Below are positions 6,859 to 14,541 of a DNA stretch of 64,000 nt, one piece after another. A model generated the notes under the pieces. The model was given only the letters and a program-made list of their open reading frames with translations, was not told the origin of the DNA and did not search any database. A program made the translations under genes and the position numbers. The stretch lies in the NCBI GenBank assembly GCA_963663605.2, contig CAXXVF010000002.1, positions 1,054,001-1,118,000 on the forward strand. Direction: 5' to 3'. This stretch comes from Sporobacter sp963663605 (lineage in GTDB: Bacteria > Bacillota > Clostridia > Oscillospirales > Oscillospiraceae). Position 1 is the first letter of the stretch, and each line of letters starts with the position of its first letter.

Positions 6859-7860
6859 ATGCGGAAAATAATTGCTCTGCTGATGATCGCATTATTACTT
6901 GTAAGTCTGCCGGCCTGCGGCCTGATACCCGGCGGCAATTCAGGTTTCACACAAAACGACAGCAGCGACAACGATGCAGACGACAACGACAACGACAACG
7001 ATAATGATAACGACGACGGCGACAATGACGATGATGACGGCGATTCCGGCGGTTCCATCTCGTTTAGCGGCAGCTGGCCGTCCAAACTCGATTCCGTCCC
7101 CGAATTTACTTACGGCAATATCATCAATGTCACTTCAGCCACCGAAAGCGGCGACGGCATAGACTTCGACGACTACATTATTACCTTTGAAAAGGCCGAT
7201 AAGGATGCCGCGGAGAAATATGCCGCCGAGCTCGAAAAGGCCGGTTTTGAATTGGCGTTTGAGCCCTATGAGATGGAAGACGCCATGACGGGCAACAGCT
7301 ACGTAATGTACGAATATGAAAAATTCGCGTTTGAGACGGACGACACGCTGTATAACATCTCCGTTGACTTCTGGGTAACTACCGACGATGTCGGTTCCGT
7401 TTATATCGCGGTACCCAACAATTCGGGCTCCGGCGGCTCCCAGAGCCAGGACAGCGGCAGTCAGCAGGATGATGACGGCGGCGGCGACGACAACGGCGGG
7501 TCGGAGTACAACTGGGATACGTTGAGCGAGGACAGCATCCCCGATGGATACCCGCATGACGACGTTCCGCTGATCGGTATTGAAAAAGGCAGCATTCTCG
7601 GTTCCAGCCGTCAGGATATGGGCGGCGAGGGAACGGCCTTCATTATAGTATTCGGCATCGATGAGGACGTCGAAACCGTATGCGATATGATCGGCAGCCA
7701 GCTGGAGCAGCACGTAACCGGCAACGGCGGAACCTTCCAGGCCATCATGAGTCAGATGCTGATGGGTGAAATCAACAACTGCCAATACACCGTTGCCATC
7801 GGCGACGGTTCGTCGGACGGGTACAAAACGGTCGTCGATTACACCGTTATCGTTAGTTGA
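6859..7860 (+). CDS. Asp-rich secreted lipoprotein, unknown function
   Basis: The 333-residue product begins with a lipoprotein signal peptide and lipobox (LPAC-G, Cys at residue 20). It should therefore be anchored on the outer face of the membrane. Residues about 33-63 are an almost pure Asp/Asn/Gly run. A first alpha/beta domain follows (about 75-190). A second low-complexity Ser/Gln/Asp/Gly linker precedes a second small domain (about 225-333). The acidic linkers could bind cations or act as flexible spacers; this is not shown. The ribosome site is AAAGGAG. It is monocistronic, ending at a terminator. I recognise no named family. Confidence 0.85.
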   Translation: MRKIIALLMIALLLVSLPACGLIPGGNSGFTQNDSSDNDADDNDNDNDNDNDDGDNDDDDGDSGGSISFSGSWPSKLDSVPEFTYGNIINVTSATESGDGIDFDDYIITFEKADKDAAEKYAAELEKAGFELAFEPYEMEDAMTGNSYVMYEYEKFAFETDDTLYNISVDFWVTTDDVGSVYIAVPNNSGSGGSQSQDSGSQQDDDGGGDDNGGSEYNWDTLSEDSIPDGYPHDDVPLIGIEKGSILGSSRQDMGGEGTAFIIVFGIDEDVETVCDMIGSQLEQHVTGNGGTFQAIMSQMLMGEINNCQYTVAIGDGSSDGYKTVVDYTVIVS

Positions 7861-7888
7861 GAATAAGAGCGGTCAAACGTAAATACGG

Positions 7889-7922
7889 CAGCACGGGCCA
7901 AACCGCCCGTGCTGTTTTTTTG
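7889..7922 (+). terminator. Rho-independent terminator of the lipoprotein gene
   Basis: A 10-bp stem CAGCACGGGC / GCCCGTGCTG is followed by a run of seven or more T. Confidence 0.92.
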
Positions 7923-7971
7923 CCGCACATCGATTTTTTTATTTTATGCTGCGAATTTATTTCATTTTTTC

Positions 7972-8025
7972 TTGACAAAAGCTGTCTATCGTAGTAGACT
8001 CGCGTTGTAGTCTATCGCAGTAGAC
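7972..8025 (+). promoter_or_regulatory. Promoter with two BlaI-type operator dyads (GTCTAnnnnnnTAGAC type)
   Basis: TTGACA (7972-7977) with a 17-bp spacer and a -10-like TAGACT (7995-8000). Two near-identical dyads overlap and follow it: GTCTATCGTAGTAGAC (7984-7999) and GTCTATCGCAGTAGAC (8010-8025), with centres 26 bp apart. The first covers the spacer and -10 region. This is the classic layout of a BlaI/MecI-repressed promoter, and the BlaI gene follows directly. Confidence 0.85.
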
Positions 8026-8037
8026 AAGGAGGCTGTT

Positions 8038-8406
8038 ATGAAAGACCTGAAACTCTACGACGCGGAATTCAAATTCGCGGAGATTGTATGGGAAAACGAA
8101 CCGATCGGGTCCGGCGCGCTGGCAAAGCTCTGCCTGGAAAGGCTCGGCTGGAAGCGCACGACGACGTATACGGTTTTGAAAAAACTTGCAAGCCGCGGCA
8201 TTCTTCAAAACGAAAACGCCGTTGTGACGTCTTTAGTGACAAAAGAAGCGGTGCTGCGGTATGAAAGCCGGGCCGTGATGAACAAAACGTTCGGCGGCTC
8301 ACTGCCGACGTTTCTCGCCTCTTTTTTGGATGGCGGACAGCTGACGGAGCAGGAGGCCGAAACGATCAAGCGTATGATCGACGAACACAGGGAGGGCTTG
8401 AAATGA
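8038..8406 (+). CDS. BlaI/MecI/CopY-family repressor (system 1)
   Basis: The 122-residue product is a winged-helix repressor of the Penicillinase_R family. It has the usual pattern of an LYDAEFKFAEIVWENEP opening, RTTTYTVLKKLASRGIL as the recognition region, and a C-terminal dimerisation helix. Members dimerise on dyad operators and are inactivated by proteolysis dependent on a BlaR1-type membrane metalloprotease. ATG 8038 follows AAGGAGG. Its stop overlaps the next start (ATGA), so it is translationally coupled to its M56 partner. Two dyads lie in its own promoter, so autorepression is expected. Confidence 0.93.
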   Translation: MKDLKLYDAEFKFAEIVWENEPIGSGALAKLCLERLGWKRTTTYTVLKKLASRGILQNENAVVTSLVTKEAVLRYESRAVMNKTFGGSLPTFLASFLDGGQLTEQEAETIKRMIDEHREGLK

Positions 8407-10574
8407 CTGGAGTGCTTGAAGGCGTATTCCGCACGCTTTTGGAAATGAGCATGACCGCCGCCGCCGCCGCCATCGTCGTCATGCTCGTTCGCTTGGCGCT
8501 CAGCAGAGCGCCGAAGGCCATTTCCGGTATGCTTTGGTTCGTCGTGCTGTTCCGGCTTTTGTGCCCGGTGTCGTTTAAAAGCGCTGTGAGCCTGTTTACT
8601 CTGCGCGAGACGGCGTCGTCGCTCGTGCTGGAGCAAATGCCCGTCATGTCCGGTACGGCGGACGTTCCCACAGCCGCAGTAAGCCCCGACGGTCTCGCGC
8701 CGGCCGTCGTCTCCCCCGCCGCTTCGGCGCCGCAAACGTTGTCGGTTATGGCCGTTCTGGCAATCATCTGGGCAGCCGTCGCGCTGGGGCTTATGGCCTA
8801 CGGCGTTGTATCCTACCTGAAAACGAAGCGCAGCGTCAAAACCGCGACGCTTGTCGAGGGCAGCATCTACGAATCCGACACAATCACAAGCCCCTTCGTT
8901 GCCGGGTTTATCCGGCCGAAAATCTATCTGCCTGTTTCACTCGAAAACGGCGAGCGCGACTATATCATCCTGCATGAGAAAACACATATAAAAAGGCGCG
9001 ATTATTTAGTAAAGCCCGTATGGTTTATAGCGTCGTGCCTGCACTGGTTTAATCCCGTTGTTTGGGCTTCGTATTTCCTCGTCGCCTGCGACATCGAAAT
9101 GAGCTGCGACGAGGCGGTCGTGCGGAAGATGGGCGACGGCGTACGGGCCGACTACTCCTCTTCCCTCCTGGCACTGTCGGCGCCGCGCACGCTGATCACG
9201 GGCAGTCCGCTGGCCTTCGGCGAAAGCCATACGTTCTCACGTATCAAAAACGTGCTGAATTTCAAAAAGCCGGTCTTCTGGGTCGTCATCCTCGCCGTTT
9301 TGGCCGCCGCCGCAACGATTTTCATACTGGCATCCGACCCCGCGGAAAAATTGGAGATGAGCACGGCGGACAAATACCTTCAGTATAAGACGGAATATAT
9401 CGGCGACAATGCGAAGGTCGGCGGCATCATCTCACTTATGGAATTCCCCGAGGATATAAGCGTCGATCATTTTGAGCTTCAGACCGAGGCAAAGCCGTAC
9501 GGCGTCACGATCTACCTGAACACGGACAGAACACTGCCGGAGGCGCTGGGTTTTGAGGAAGAGCTGTCGATATATGTACACAATTCGGCTATTCTCTTTG
9601 TGCTTGTCGGCAACGCCGACACGGTGGACTTTAAGCTGATTGCCGACAACGGCAGGCAGGCGACGTTTTCGTATACCAGAGAGGAGACCAATGCACTCTA
9701 CGGCTTTGATGTGCGTTCTTATTCCGAAAGCAGCGAAAAGTTTCAAGCACTGCTCACGGCGAATACGGTATTCAAACATGACTTGGACGGCGAGGCCGCC
9801 GGCATCATTGAAAGAAACCTAACGGTCATCATGTCCTCGCCGGCCTATTCGTCCGCTCCCGGCGACTATATCGACGCGCACCGTGAGGAATACGAGGCCA
9901 TCCTGAAGCTGGGCCAGCCGGCGCTTGACTATATGCTCTCGTGCTTTGAAAATGGCGAGGGCAACACGCTCAAGGGCCATATCATGAAATTGCTGTGCCA
10001 GGAGCTTCTGGGGCCTGAAAACAGCTTTTCGGACGAGGCATTACTGCCGTCCGAGTGGTATGAAAAGATTCAGGACTTTGAGGAGACCGAGCTGCCCGAC
10101 TATGTATACACCGGCGACGACCCCATACTCAAACTGGTCTACGAGACCGAGACGGCGGAACATCAGGGCTGGGGCAGCGGTTTTACGGTTGCAGCGCCGC
10201 AGGTGTTCGGCAGCTATGAGGAAGACGGGTATCTGAAGGTCTTCGTCACGACATTTTACGCGAGCTATCACCTTTACGGCAGGACGGTGGATATGTACAC
10301 GGCGGGCGTCGTCCCTGCCGCCATTACGTATAAACTCAACGCGGACGGCGCTTATGCGCTCGAGGCATACGAACATGCCAAGGAGGGCAGCCTATTCGCG
10401 CCCTCCATCCGCGACTACTGCACGATGCCCGTTTCCGGCGAGACAATTCCCGGCTTGGCCGATGAAATCATCAATGATTACGGCAAGGATAACGGCCTTA
10501 AGGAGCTGCAAAACAGCAATCTGACGGAGCTTTTGGAAGCCAACGGCATCACGGATGCCGTACTGACGGACTGA
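8403..10574 (+). CDS. M56-family (BlaR1-like) membrane metallopeptidase with unrecognised sensor domain (system 1)
   Basis: The 723-residue product has an N-terminal multi-span domain (helices near residues 15-35, 40-60, 110-135 and, after the protease loop, 298-318). The zinc motif HEKTH is at residues 191-195, followed by MSCDEAVV, which supplies the distal acidic ligand region of M56 peptidases. BlaR1 itself ends in a penicillin-binding domain; here the ~400-residue extracytoplasmic part shows no SxxK/SxN/KTG arrangement that I can find. A mid-section (about 475-530) is helical; the rest is mixed. It probably relays an unknown envelope signal to the BlaI protein encoded immediately upstream. 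A terminator follows. Confidence 0.88.
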   Translation: MTGVLEGVFRTLLEMSMTAAAAAIVVMLVRLALSRAPKAISGMLWFVVLFRLLCPVSFKSAVSLFTLRETASSLVLEQMPVMSGTADVPTAAVSPDGLAPAVVSPAASAPQTLSVMAVLAIIWAAVALGLMAYGVVSYLKTKRSVKTATLVEGSIYESDTITSPFVAGFIRPKIYLPVSLENGERDYIILHEKTHIKRRDYLVKPVWFIASCLHWFNPVVWASYFLVACDIEMSCDEAVVRKMGDGVRADYSSSLLALSAPRTLITGSPLAFGESHTFSRIKNVLNFKKPVFWVVILAVLAAAATIFILASDPAEKLEMSTADKYLQYKTEYIGDNAKVGGIISLMEFPEDISVDHFELQTEAKPYGVTIYLNTDRTLPEALGFEEELSIYVHNSAILFVLVGNADTVDFKLIADNGRQATFSYTREETNALYGFDVRSYSESSEKFQALLTANTVFKHDLDGEAAGIIERNLTVIMSSPAYSSAPGDYIDAHREEYEAILKLGQPALDYMLSCFENGEGNTLKGHIMKLLCQELLGPENSFSDEALLPSEWYEKIQDFEETELPDYVYTGDDPILKLVYETETAEHQGWGSGFTVAAPQVFGSYEEDGYLKVFVTTFYASYHLYGRTVDMYTAGVVPAAITYKLNADGAYALEAYEHAKEGSLFAPSIRDYCTMPVSGETIPGLADEIINDYGKDNGLKELQNSNLTELLEANGITDAVLTD

Positions 10575-10600
10575 CAGGCCCGTCAGCGGCAAATTCATCA

Positions 10601-10635
10601 AAAAGACGAGCATTCATGTGAATGCTCGTCTTTTT
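10601..10635. terminator. Bidirectional terminator between convergent genes
   Basis: A long perfect stem, AAAAGACGAGCATTCA / TGAATGCTCGTCTTTT, is flanked by A- and T-runs on both sides. It serves the M56 gene on the plus strand and the convergent small membrane gene on the minus strand. Confidence 0.92.
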
Positions 10636-10702
10636 ATGCGCAATGGGAATAAGCGGCAACCCGGTTCAGCGCTTTTATAAACAGTCACAGACAAACACGC
10701 CA

Positions 10703-11005
10703 TTAAGCATGCTGCTTAATTGAATCATATCGAACAAAAACAGGAAATTCCTTCGGATACATCTGAAGGCCTAAACCTTGAGTACCGCCAGCTTCATCTG
10801 TATAGACTACCCCGTAATCCCCGAAACCGTATAAGTATTCCGCCCTGTCAAATTTAAAATCCTCTCCGGGATAATTAGCGGTTATGTAAACTGAAGATGA
10901 TATCCTCGCAATAACATAAGGTATTGTCCCGACAAGCTCCAGCACACCCAGACAAATTATCACCGTAAAAACTATGGCTATTTTTTTCAGCCTGCTTTTT
11001 TTCAA
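10703..11005 (-). CDS. Small membrane protein (about 100 aa), unknown
   Basis: The product has one N-terminal helix (IAIVFTVIICLGVLELVG) and an extracytoplasmic part rich in Tyr, Phe and Gly (YLYGFGDYGVVYTDEAGG). This loosely resembles small DUF3139/YfjL-like proteins; that comparison is from memory and weak. An in-frame ATG at 11041 would give 112 residues, but the promoter at 11050-11077 predicts transcription starting near 11043, and AAAGGAGG at about 11015-11022 points to the TTG at 11005. I therefore prefer the shorter form. It faces the M56 gene across a shared terminator. Confidence 0.65.
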   Translation of the reverse strand: MKKSRLKKIAIVFTVIICLGVLELVGTIPYVIARISSSVYITANYPGEDFKFDRAEYLYGFGDYGVVYTDEAGGTQGLGLQMYPKEFPVFVRYDSIKQHA

Positions 11006-11049
11006 CGCAGCTATCCTCCTTTGGATATGCTTTTGCTTCATACTCTTTT

Positions 11050-11077
11050 ATTATACAGGGATTTGTATATATTGCAA
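11050..11077 (-). promoter_or_regulatory. Sigma-A promoter of the small membrane gene
   Basis: On the minus strand: TTGCAA (11077-11072), a 16-bp spacer and TATAAT (11055-11050). Confidence 0.65.
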
Positions 11078-11094
11078 TTAATTGAATTTGCTTT

Positions 11095-11145
11095 GATTGA
11101 CCGCAGGCCCTCGCCCCTATTCCGGGCGGCGGGCGGGCATTGAAA
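11095..11145. repeat. Interspersed repeat, short copy
   Basis: GACCGCAGGCCCTCGCCCCTATTCC then GGGCGGCGGGCGGGCAT matches the 3' unit of the repeat family seen at 1.46 and 2.9 kb. Confidence 0.55.
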
Positions 11146-11221
11146 TCACAACATATCAGTATATGCGATAATCAAGAAAATATGCATGTTTTCAAGTAAA
11201 CGCCACTTCCCTGCTAAAATC

Positions 11222-11251
11222 GTATTAAAAAGCCTCCGCGCGGAAATACTG
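11222..11251 (+). promoter_or_regulatory. Sigma-F/G-like forespore promoter before sigG
   Basis: GTATT (11222-11226), a 15-bp spacer and GGAAATACTG (11242-11251). The -10 matches the forespore consensus GGnnAnAnTR at every fixed position. In B. subtilis, spoIIIG (sigG) is transcribed by sigma-F and then sigma-G itself, so this is the expected promoter class. The start codon is about 63 bases beyond the predicted transcription start. Confidence 0.6.
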
Positions 11252-11320
11252 ACTTTTGCACAGTCATTTTTTTCGGCGGCGGGCACCGTTTTTACCGCCC
11301 CGACGGGGAGGTACATTTCG

Positions 11321-12091
11321 TTGGCGGGAAAGGTCGAGATCTGCGGCGTCAACACGGCCAAACTCAAGGTTTTAAAGAATGACGAGACAACCGAACTGTT
11401 AAAAAGAAGCAAGGCCGGCGATAAAAAAGCCAGAGAAGAACTGATCGCCGGAAACCTGCGGCTCGTCCTGTCCGTGATACAGAAGTTTTTAAACCGCGGC
11501 GAGAACGTGGACGACCTGTTCCAGGTCGGCTGTATCGGCCTTATGAAGGCCATCGACAACTTCGATACCGGACTGAACGTGCGTTTTTCAACGTACGGGG
11601 TGCCGATGATCATCGGCGAGATCCGGCGCTATCTGCGCGACAACAGCGCCATCCGCGTCAGCCGCAGTATGCGCGATACGGCGTACAAGGCGCTGCAGAT
11701 GAAAGAAAAGCTCACGAACGATACGCAGAAGGAGCCGAGCCTCGACGAGCTGGCCAAAGCCCTCGGCCTAAAGCGCGAGGAGATCGTTTTCGCGATGGAC
11801 GCCATCTCCGACCCCGTTTCGCTGTATGAGCCGCTTTATACCGACGGCGGCGAGAGCATCTGCGTCATGGACCAGGTCGGCGATACGAAGAACACCGACG
11901 AAAACTGGCTGGAGCAAATCGCTTTAAGCGACGCTATTGACCGTCTGGGCGACCGCGAAAAGCACATTTTGGCGCTCCGGTTCTTCCACGGCAAGACGCA
12001 GATGGAGGTCGCGGAGGAGGTCGGCATCTCGCAGGCGCAGGTGTCGCGGCTTGAGAAAAACGCCATCGCACAGATCAAGAAGAACCTTTAA
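11321..12091 (+). CDS. sigG: RNA polymerase sporulation sigma factor SigG
   Basis: The 256-residue product starts (L)AGKVEICGVNTAKLKVLKN, the specific N-terminus of sigma-G. It has region 2 (NLRLVLSVIQKFLNRGENVDDLFQ; VPMIIGEIRRYLRDN) and region 4 helix-turn-helix (GKTQMEVAEEVGISQAQVSR). It directs late forespore gene expression after engulfment. TTG 11321 is the start because GGGGAGG precedes it and the VEICGV peptide follows at once. The longer upstream frame (to 11186) contains the promoter and is not coding. It lies 17 kb from sigE-spoIIGA and on the other strand; in Bacillus and Clostridium these genes are usually adjacent. Confidence 0.96.
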   Translation: MAGKVEICGVNTAKLKVLKNDETTELLKRSKAGDKKAREELIAGNLRLVLSVIQKFLNRGENVDDLFQVGCIGLMKAIDNFDTGLNVRFSTYGVPMIIGEIRRYLRDNSAIRVSRSMRDTAYKALQMKEKLTNDTQKEPSLDELAKALGLKREEIVFAMDAISDPVSLYEPLYTDGGESICVMDQVGDTKNTDENWLEQIALSDAIDRLGDREKHILALRFFHGKTQMEVAEEVGISQAQVSRLEKNAIAQIKKNL

Positions 12092-12093
12092 TC

Positions 12094-12190
12094 CCCACCC
12101 GCCCATTTAATTCCCACCTGCCCATTTAATTCTCACCCACCTGCCCATTTAATTCTCACCCACCTACCTGCTTAATTCCCACCCACCCTC
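12094..12190. repeat. Imperfect tandem repeat, CCCATTTAATTCCCACC units
   Basis: About four to five degenerate units of 19-24 bases (CCCATTTAATTCTCACCCACCTG type) lie directly after the sigG stop. They are strongly pyrimidine-biased on the plus strand. A reversed fragment of the genome repeat (GGTATAGGGCTTCGCCCTATGACC) follows at 12197-12220. Confidence 0.75.
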
Positions 12191-12257
12191 TCTGAAGGTA
12201 TAGGGCTTCGCCCTATGACCCACTTGATTTTTTAGATACGCTTAATATTGCAAAAAC

Positions 12258-12280
12258 AGCCCGCAGGATACCTGCGGGCT
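12258..12280. terminator. Recurrent CCCGCAGG/CCTGCGGG hairpin, copy 1
   Basis: AGCCCGCAGG-ATA-CCTGCGGGCT, a perfect 10-bp stem with a 3-base loop, preceded by an A-run (CAAAAAC). The same stem recurs at 17788 and 18416. It lies between convergent sigG and the AT-rich gene and may terminate both. Confidence 0.65.
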
Positions 12281-12326
12281 TGGTGTTGGTAATATGATGC
12301 GCAGCACGTCTTGGTAACTATAGGCT

Positions 12327-13394
12327 TCACGATATTAACTCATCTAGTCTTAATAAAAAAGTTAAGCCAGCTTCCTTTTTCATTTTATCTACTTCTTCAG
12401 CTTGGCAAATAAAACTATTAGCAATATTTAATCCAGTTGCTAAACCAGTGATAGCTAAATTTGCTGTCGTTAATTGAGGATTTCCTAAGAACATTTTAAC
12501 ACCATTATACAATGGATGAAGAATTTTATAAAACCAGTTTTTCCTCTCCATTACAAGTTTTTGTTTTAACTCAATAATAGCAGGTCTTACTATTGTATCA
12601 ACAATTTCTTGTGTTTCAAAGATAATATCTTTTTCTCTTATATTATCTCCGATTTTAGTTTTCAATTCGGTTGATAATTTAAGCATAGAAGACCAAAAAA
12701 GAGGAAGATGATCATGTAGTCTATCTCTTGCTTCCAAAATCACTTCTGGTGGTGCTTTTTTCATTGCAGGCAAGATAAGTTCAATACTTTTCATAGCGAG
12801 CAAACAAGCAAGATATTTTGATGGGGTATTTTCCCTTACATGAGTATATGTATTAACATGATACTTGCCAAGTACAGGGACGGCCCCTTGATTTATTAAA
12901 TCATTAAACTCACTTAATCCATTCATAGAGACTACAAAAGATTTTTCTGTAACTTCATATGTATTTAATTCGCCTAATTTTCCTTCCTTAAGAAGTTTAA
13001 CTTCAAATACTTCATCGTTAGGTAACATACTTGTCTTTATTACCTTTCCGATTAACTCATGGTTGTTAATAAAAAAGCTTCTAGCATGTAACATATATAC
13101 TTTAGCAGTTTCTAATTCCCTTTCTGATAACCCTTGTAAAGGATCATCAAGGTTTAAATCATCACAACAGTCTTCATGTGGTATAAGAATCATTTGGCTA
13201 GCTTTTTGTATTATTGTTGAATCATTAATGCAATACTTATATTTTCTAACAAAGTCAAGTAAATATTCCAAATTGTTAGCAAGATAAATATTATCAAATA
13301 ACAAACAAAGAGTTGTTAGCATGGATGGATCAGGAATGAAAAATCCAGAACAGTATACACCTGTAAACTTTTCAAAATTAGAATTATTCCTCAT
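12327..13394 (-). CDS. AT-rich orphan gene, hypothetical protein (355 aa)
   Basis: The 355-residue product has no recognised domain. It is mostly helical and hydrophilic, with a run of charged residues around 220-265. A moderately hydrophobic stretch follows near residues 300-335 (NLAITGLATGLNIANSFI). No signal peptide is evident. Codon use is strikingly AT-rich (AAA, AAT, TTA, ATA) compared with the GC-rich neighbours, and repeats flank it on both sides. Both facts suggest recent horizontal acquisition. ATG 13394 follows GAGGAAAG with a slightly long spacing. Nothing about the neighbours shows its function; a stand-alone defence or phage-related gene is possible but unsupported. Confidence 0.75.
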   Translation of the reverse strand: MRNNSNFEKFTGVYCSGFFIPDPSMLTTLCLLFDNIYLANNLEYLLDFVRKYKYCINDSTIIQKASQMILIPHEDCCDDLNLDDPLQGLSERELETAKVYMLHARSFFINNHELIGKVIKTSMLPNDEVFEVKLLKEGKLGELNTYEVTEKSFVVSMNGLSEFNDLINQGAVPVLGKYHVNTYTHVRENTPSKYLACLLAMKSIELILPAMKKAPPEVILEARDRLHDHLPLFWSSMLKLSTELKTKIGDNIREKDIIFETQEIVDTIVRPAIIELKQKLVMERKNWFYKILHPLYNGVKMFLGNPQLTTANLAITGLATGLNIANSFICQAEEVDKMKKEAGLTFLLRLDELIS

Positions 13395-13590
13395 GTTTAT
13401 CCACTTTCCTCTATATAACTTCGTTAAACTAATTGCTCCACAGAATGGTTTTAGTTTTCAAATGAAGGTCATTTTATTGCCTACATTTTATAAGTTTAAT
13501 ATCCAACTTGTTGTATATTATGAATTAAACGTTCAGTTATAATATACCTCTTTTTCATATTTTTGTAAAGTATAGGCTCGTTGAGCACAC
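13395..13590. other. AT-rich intergenic stretch upstream of the orphan gene
   Basis: This AT-rich sequence belongs compositionally to the gene at 12327-13394 and should contain its promoter, but I could not pick a convincing -35/-10 pair. It ends abruptly where the GC-rich repeat array begins, marking one edge of the foreign-looking segment. Confidence 0.5.
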
Positions 13591-13599
13591 AGCACTCGT

Positions 13600-14030
13600 T
13601 CTTTCCAATCGGGGCATGGGGCGGCAGCCCCATACCTTTTAGGGCGGCGGGCGGCCACGCGGGGCCACACCCTACGGGGACGACGGAACGACGGGCGAAC
13701 AAAGTTCGCCCCTACAACGGGGACGGTGGAACGGCGGGCGGCGCAGACCACGCGGGCGGCGCAGACGACGCGGGCGGCGCAGACCACGCGGGCGGCGCAG
13801 ACGACGCGGGCGGCGCAGATGACGCGGGCGGCGCAGACCACGCGGGCGGCGCAGATGACGCGGGCGAACAAAGTTCGCCCCTACAACGGGGACGATGGAA
13901 CTTTGGACGGCAATTGGCCGTCCCTACAACGACGGAGTTGCGGCGGGCGGCGCAGACGACGCGGGCGAACAAAGTTCGCCCCTACCGAAGACGGAAGAAA
14001 ACGCGGGCCGGTAAACCCGGCCCCTACGGG
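13600..14030. repeat. Interspersed GC-rich repeat cluster, copy with tandem expansion
   Basis: It begins with a GGGGCGGCAGCCCCATACCTTTTAGGGCGGCGGGCGG unit. Several GGGCGAACAAAGTTCGCCCCTACAA palindromes follow (near 13694, 13862 and 13963), with an 18-bp tandem array between two of them. It ends with GGGCCGGTAAACCCGGCCCCTAC. It fills most of the 770-bp gap between the orphan gene and the second BlaI operon. Open frames across it encode only low-complexity AGGAD-type peptides with no ribosome site. Confidence 0.8.
13736..13861. repeat. Seven-copy 18-bp tandem repeat
   Basis: Seven contiguous 18-bp units, GGGCGGCGCAGACCACGC, vary only at two or three positions (ACCACGC / ACGACGC / ATGACGC). The array sits between two GGGCGAACAAAGTTCGCCC palindromes, as if a single internal unit of the interspersed repeat had expanded by slippage. 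Confidence 0.92.
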
Positions 14031-14091
14031 ATGAGATCAGTGCATAAACAAGCAAGATGAAGCCGATTCCATATTTTTCTTAAATTCCTCT

Positions 14092-14146
14092 TGACAAAAA
14101 CAGGTTACAGTTGTAACCTATATGCATTCGGGTTACAGTTGTAACC
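14092..14146 (+). promoter_or_regulatory. Promoter with two BlaI-type operator dyads (GGTTACAGTTGTAACC)
   Basis: TTGACA at 14092-14097. The perfect palindrome-like dyads AGGTTACAGTTGTAACCT (14102-14119) and GGTTACAGTTGTAACC (14131-14146) cover and follow the -10 region. Layout matches the 8-kb system, but the operator sequence is completely different, so the two repressors should not cross-regulate. Confidence 0.85.
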
Positions 14147-14165
14147 TGCAAGGAGGGCCTTAACA

Positions 14166-14540
14166 ATGCATGAGACTGCGGCAAAGATAACCGATTCAGA
14201 ACTGGAAATTATGCGTGTGCTTTGGGCTGCCGATGAGCCGCTCACGGTCACGCAGATAAAAAAACCGCTGATGAAGACGACAAAATGGAACGGCGATACG
14301 ATAAAAACCCTGCTTCGCAGGCTCTGTGAAAAGAGCGCGGTGTCCCAGGAGAAGCGTGAAGTCTACTACTACAGTCCGCTGGTATCTTCCGGGGAATACG
14401 GCAAATACAGGACCCAGACTCTGATCGACAAGCTTTACTCGGGCAGCGCGCGCGATATGATCGCGGCGCTAGTCAAAAACGATCAGCTGTGCGCGGAGGA
14501 TATCGACGAGCTGCGGACGCTTTTTAGTGAGGATACCTGA
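14166..14540 (+). CDS. BlaI/MecI/CopY-family repressor (system 2)
   Basis: The 124-residue Penicillinase_R-family winged-helix protein opens ITDSELEIMRVLWAADEPLTVTQI. Its recognition region is WNGDTIKTLLRRLCEKSAVSQEK, followed by the YYYSPLV segment typical of BlaI/CopY. ATG 14166 follows AAGGAGGG. Unlike system 1 it ends with acidic residues and has no Cys cluster, so a CopY-type metal response is not indicated. It ends one base before the M56 gene. Self-repression through the two GGTTAC dyads upstream is expected. Confidence 0.93.
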   Translation: MHETAAKITDSELEIMRVLWAADEPLTVTQIKKPLMKTTKWNGDTIKTLLRRLCEKSAVSQEKREVYYYSPLVSSGEYGKYRTQTLIDKLYSGSARDMIAALVKNDQLCAEDIDELRTLFSEDT

Positions 14541-14541
14541 A

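Noticed and set aside
11186..11320. 45-residue N-terminal extension of SigG
   Set aside because: The segment contains a forespore-type promoter, and the conserved SigG N-terminus begins right after the ribosome site and TTG at 11321.
12327..13394. Calling the orphan gene a toxin or defence protein
   Set aside because: AT-rich composition suggests transfer, but no motif or partner gene supports a function.
13736..13861. CRISPR-like regular spacing
   Set aside because: Units are contiguous 18-mers with no spacers and no cas genes are present.
13533..14060. Frames encoding AGGAD/APPAS-type peptides
   Set aside because: Translation of the 18-bp tandem array in several phases on both strands; no start signals and no similarity.
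14100..14150. CopY/copper operator
   Set aside because: The dyads GGTTACAGTTGTAACC do not match the cop box TACANNTGTA at the usual positions well enough, the repressor lacks a Cys hook, and no copper ATPase is nearby; BlaI/M56 context is the better reading.
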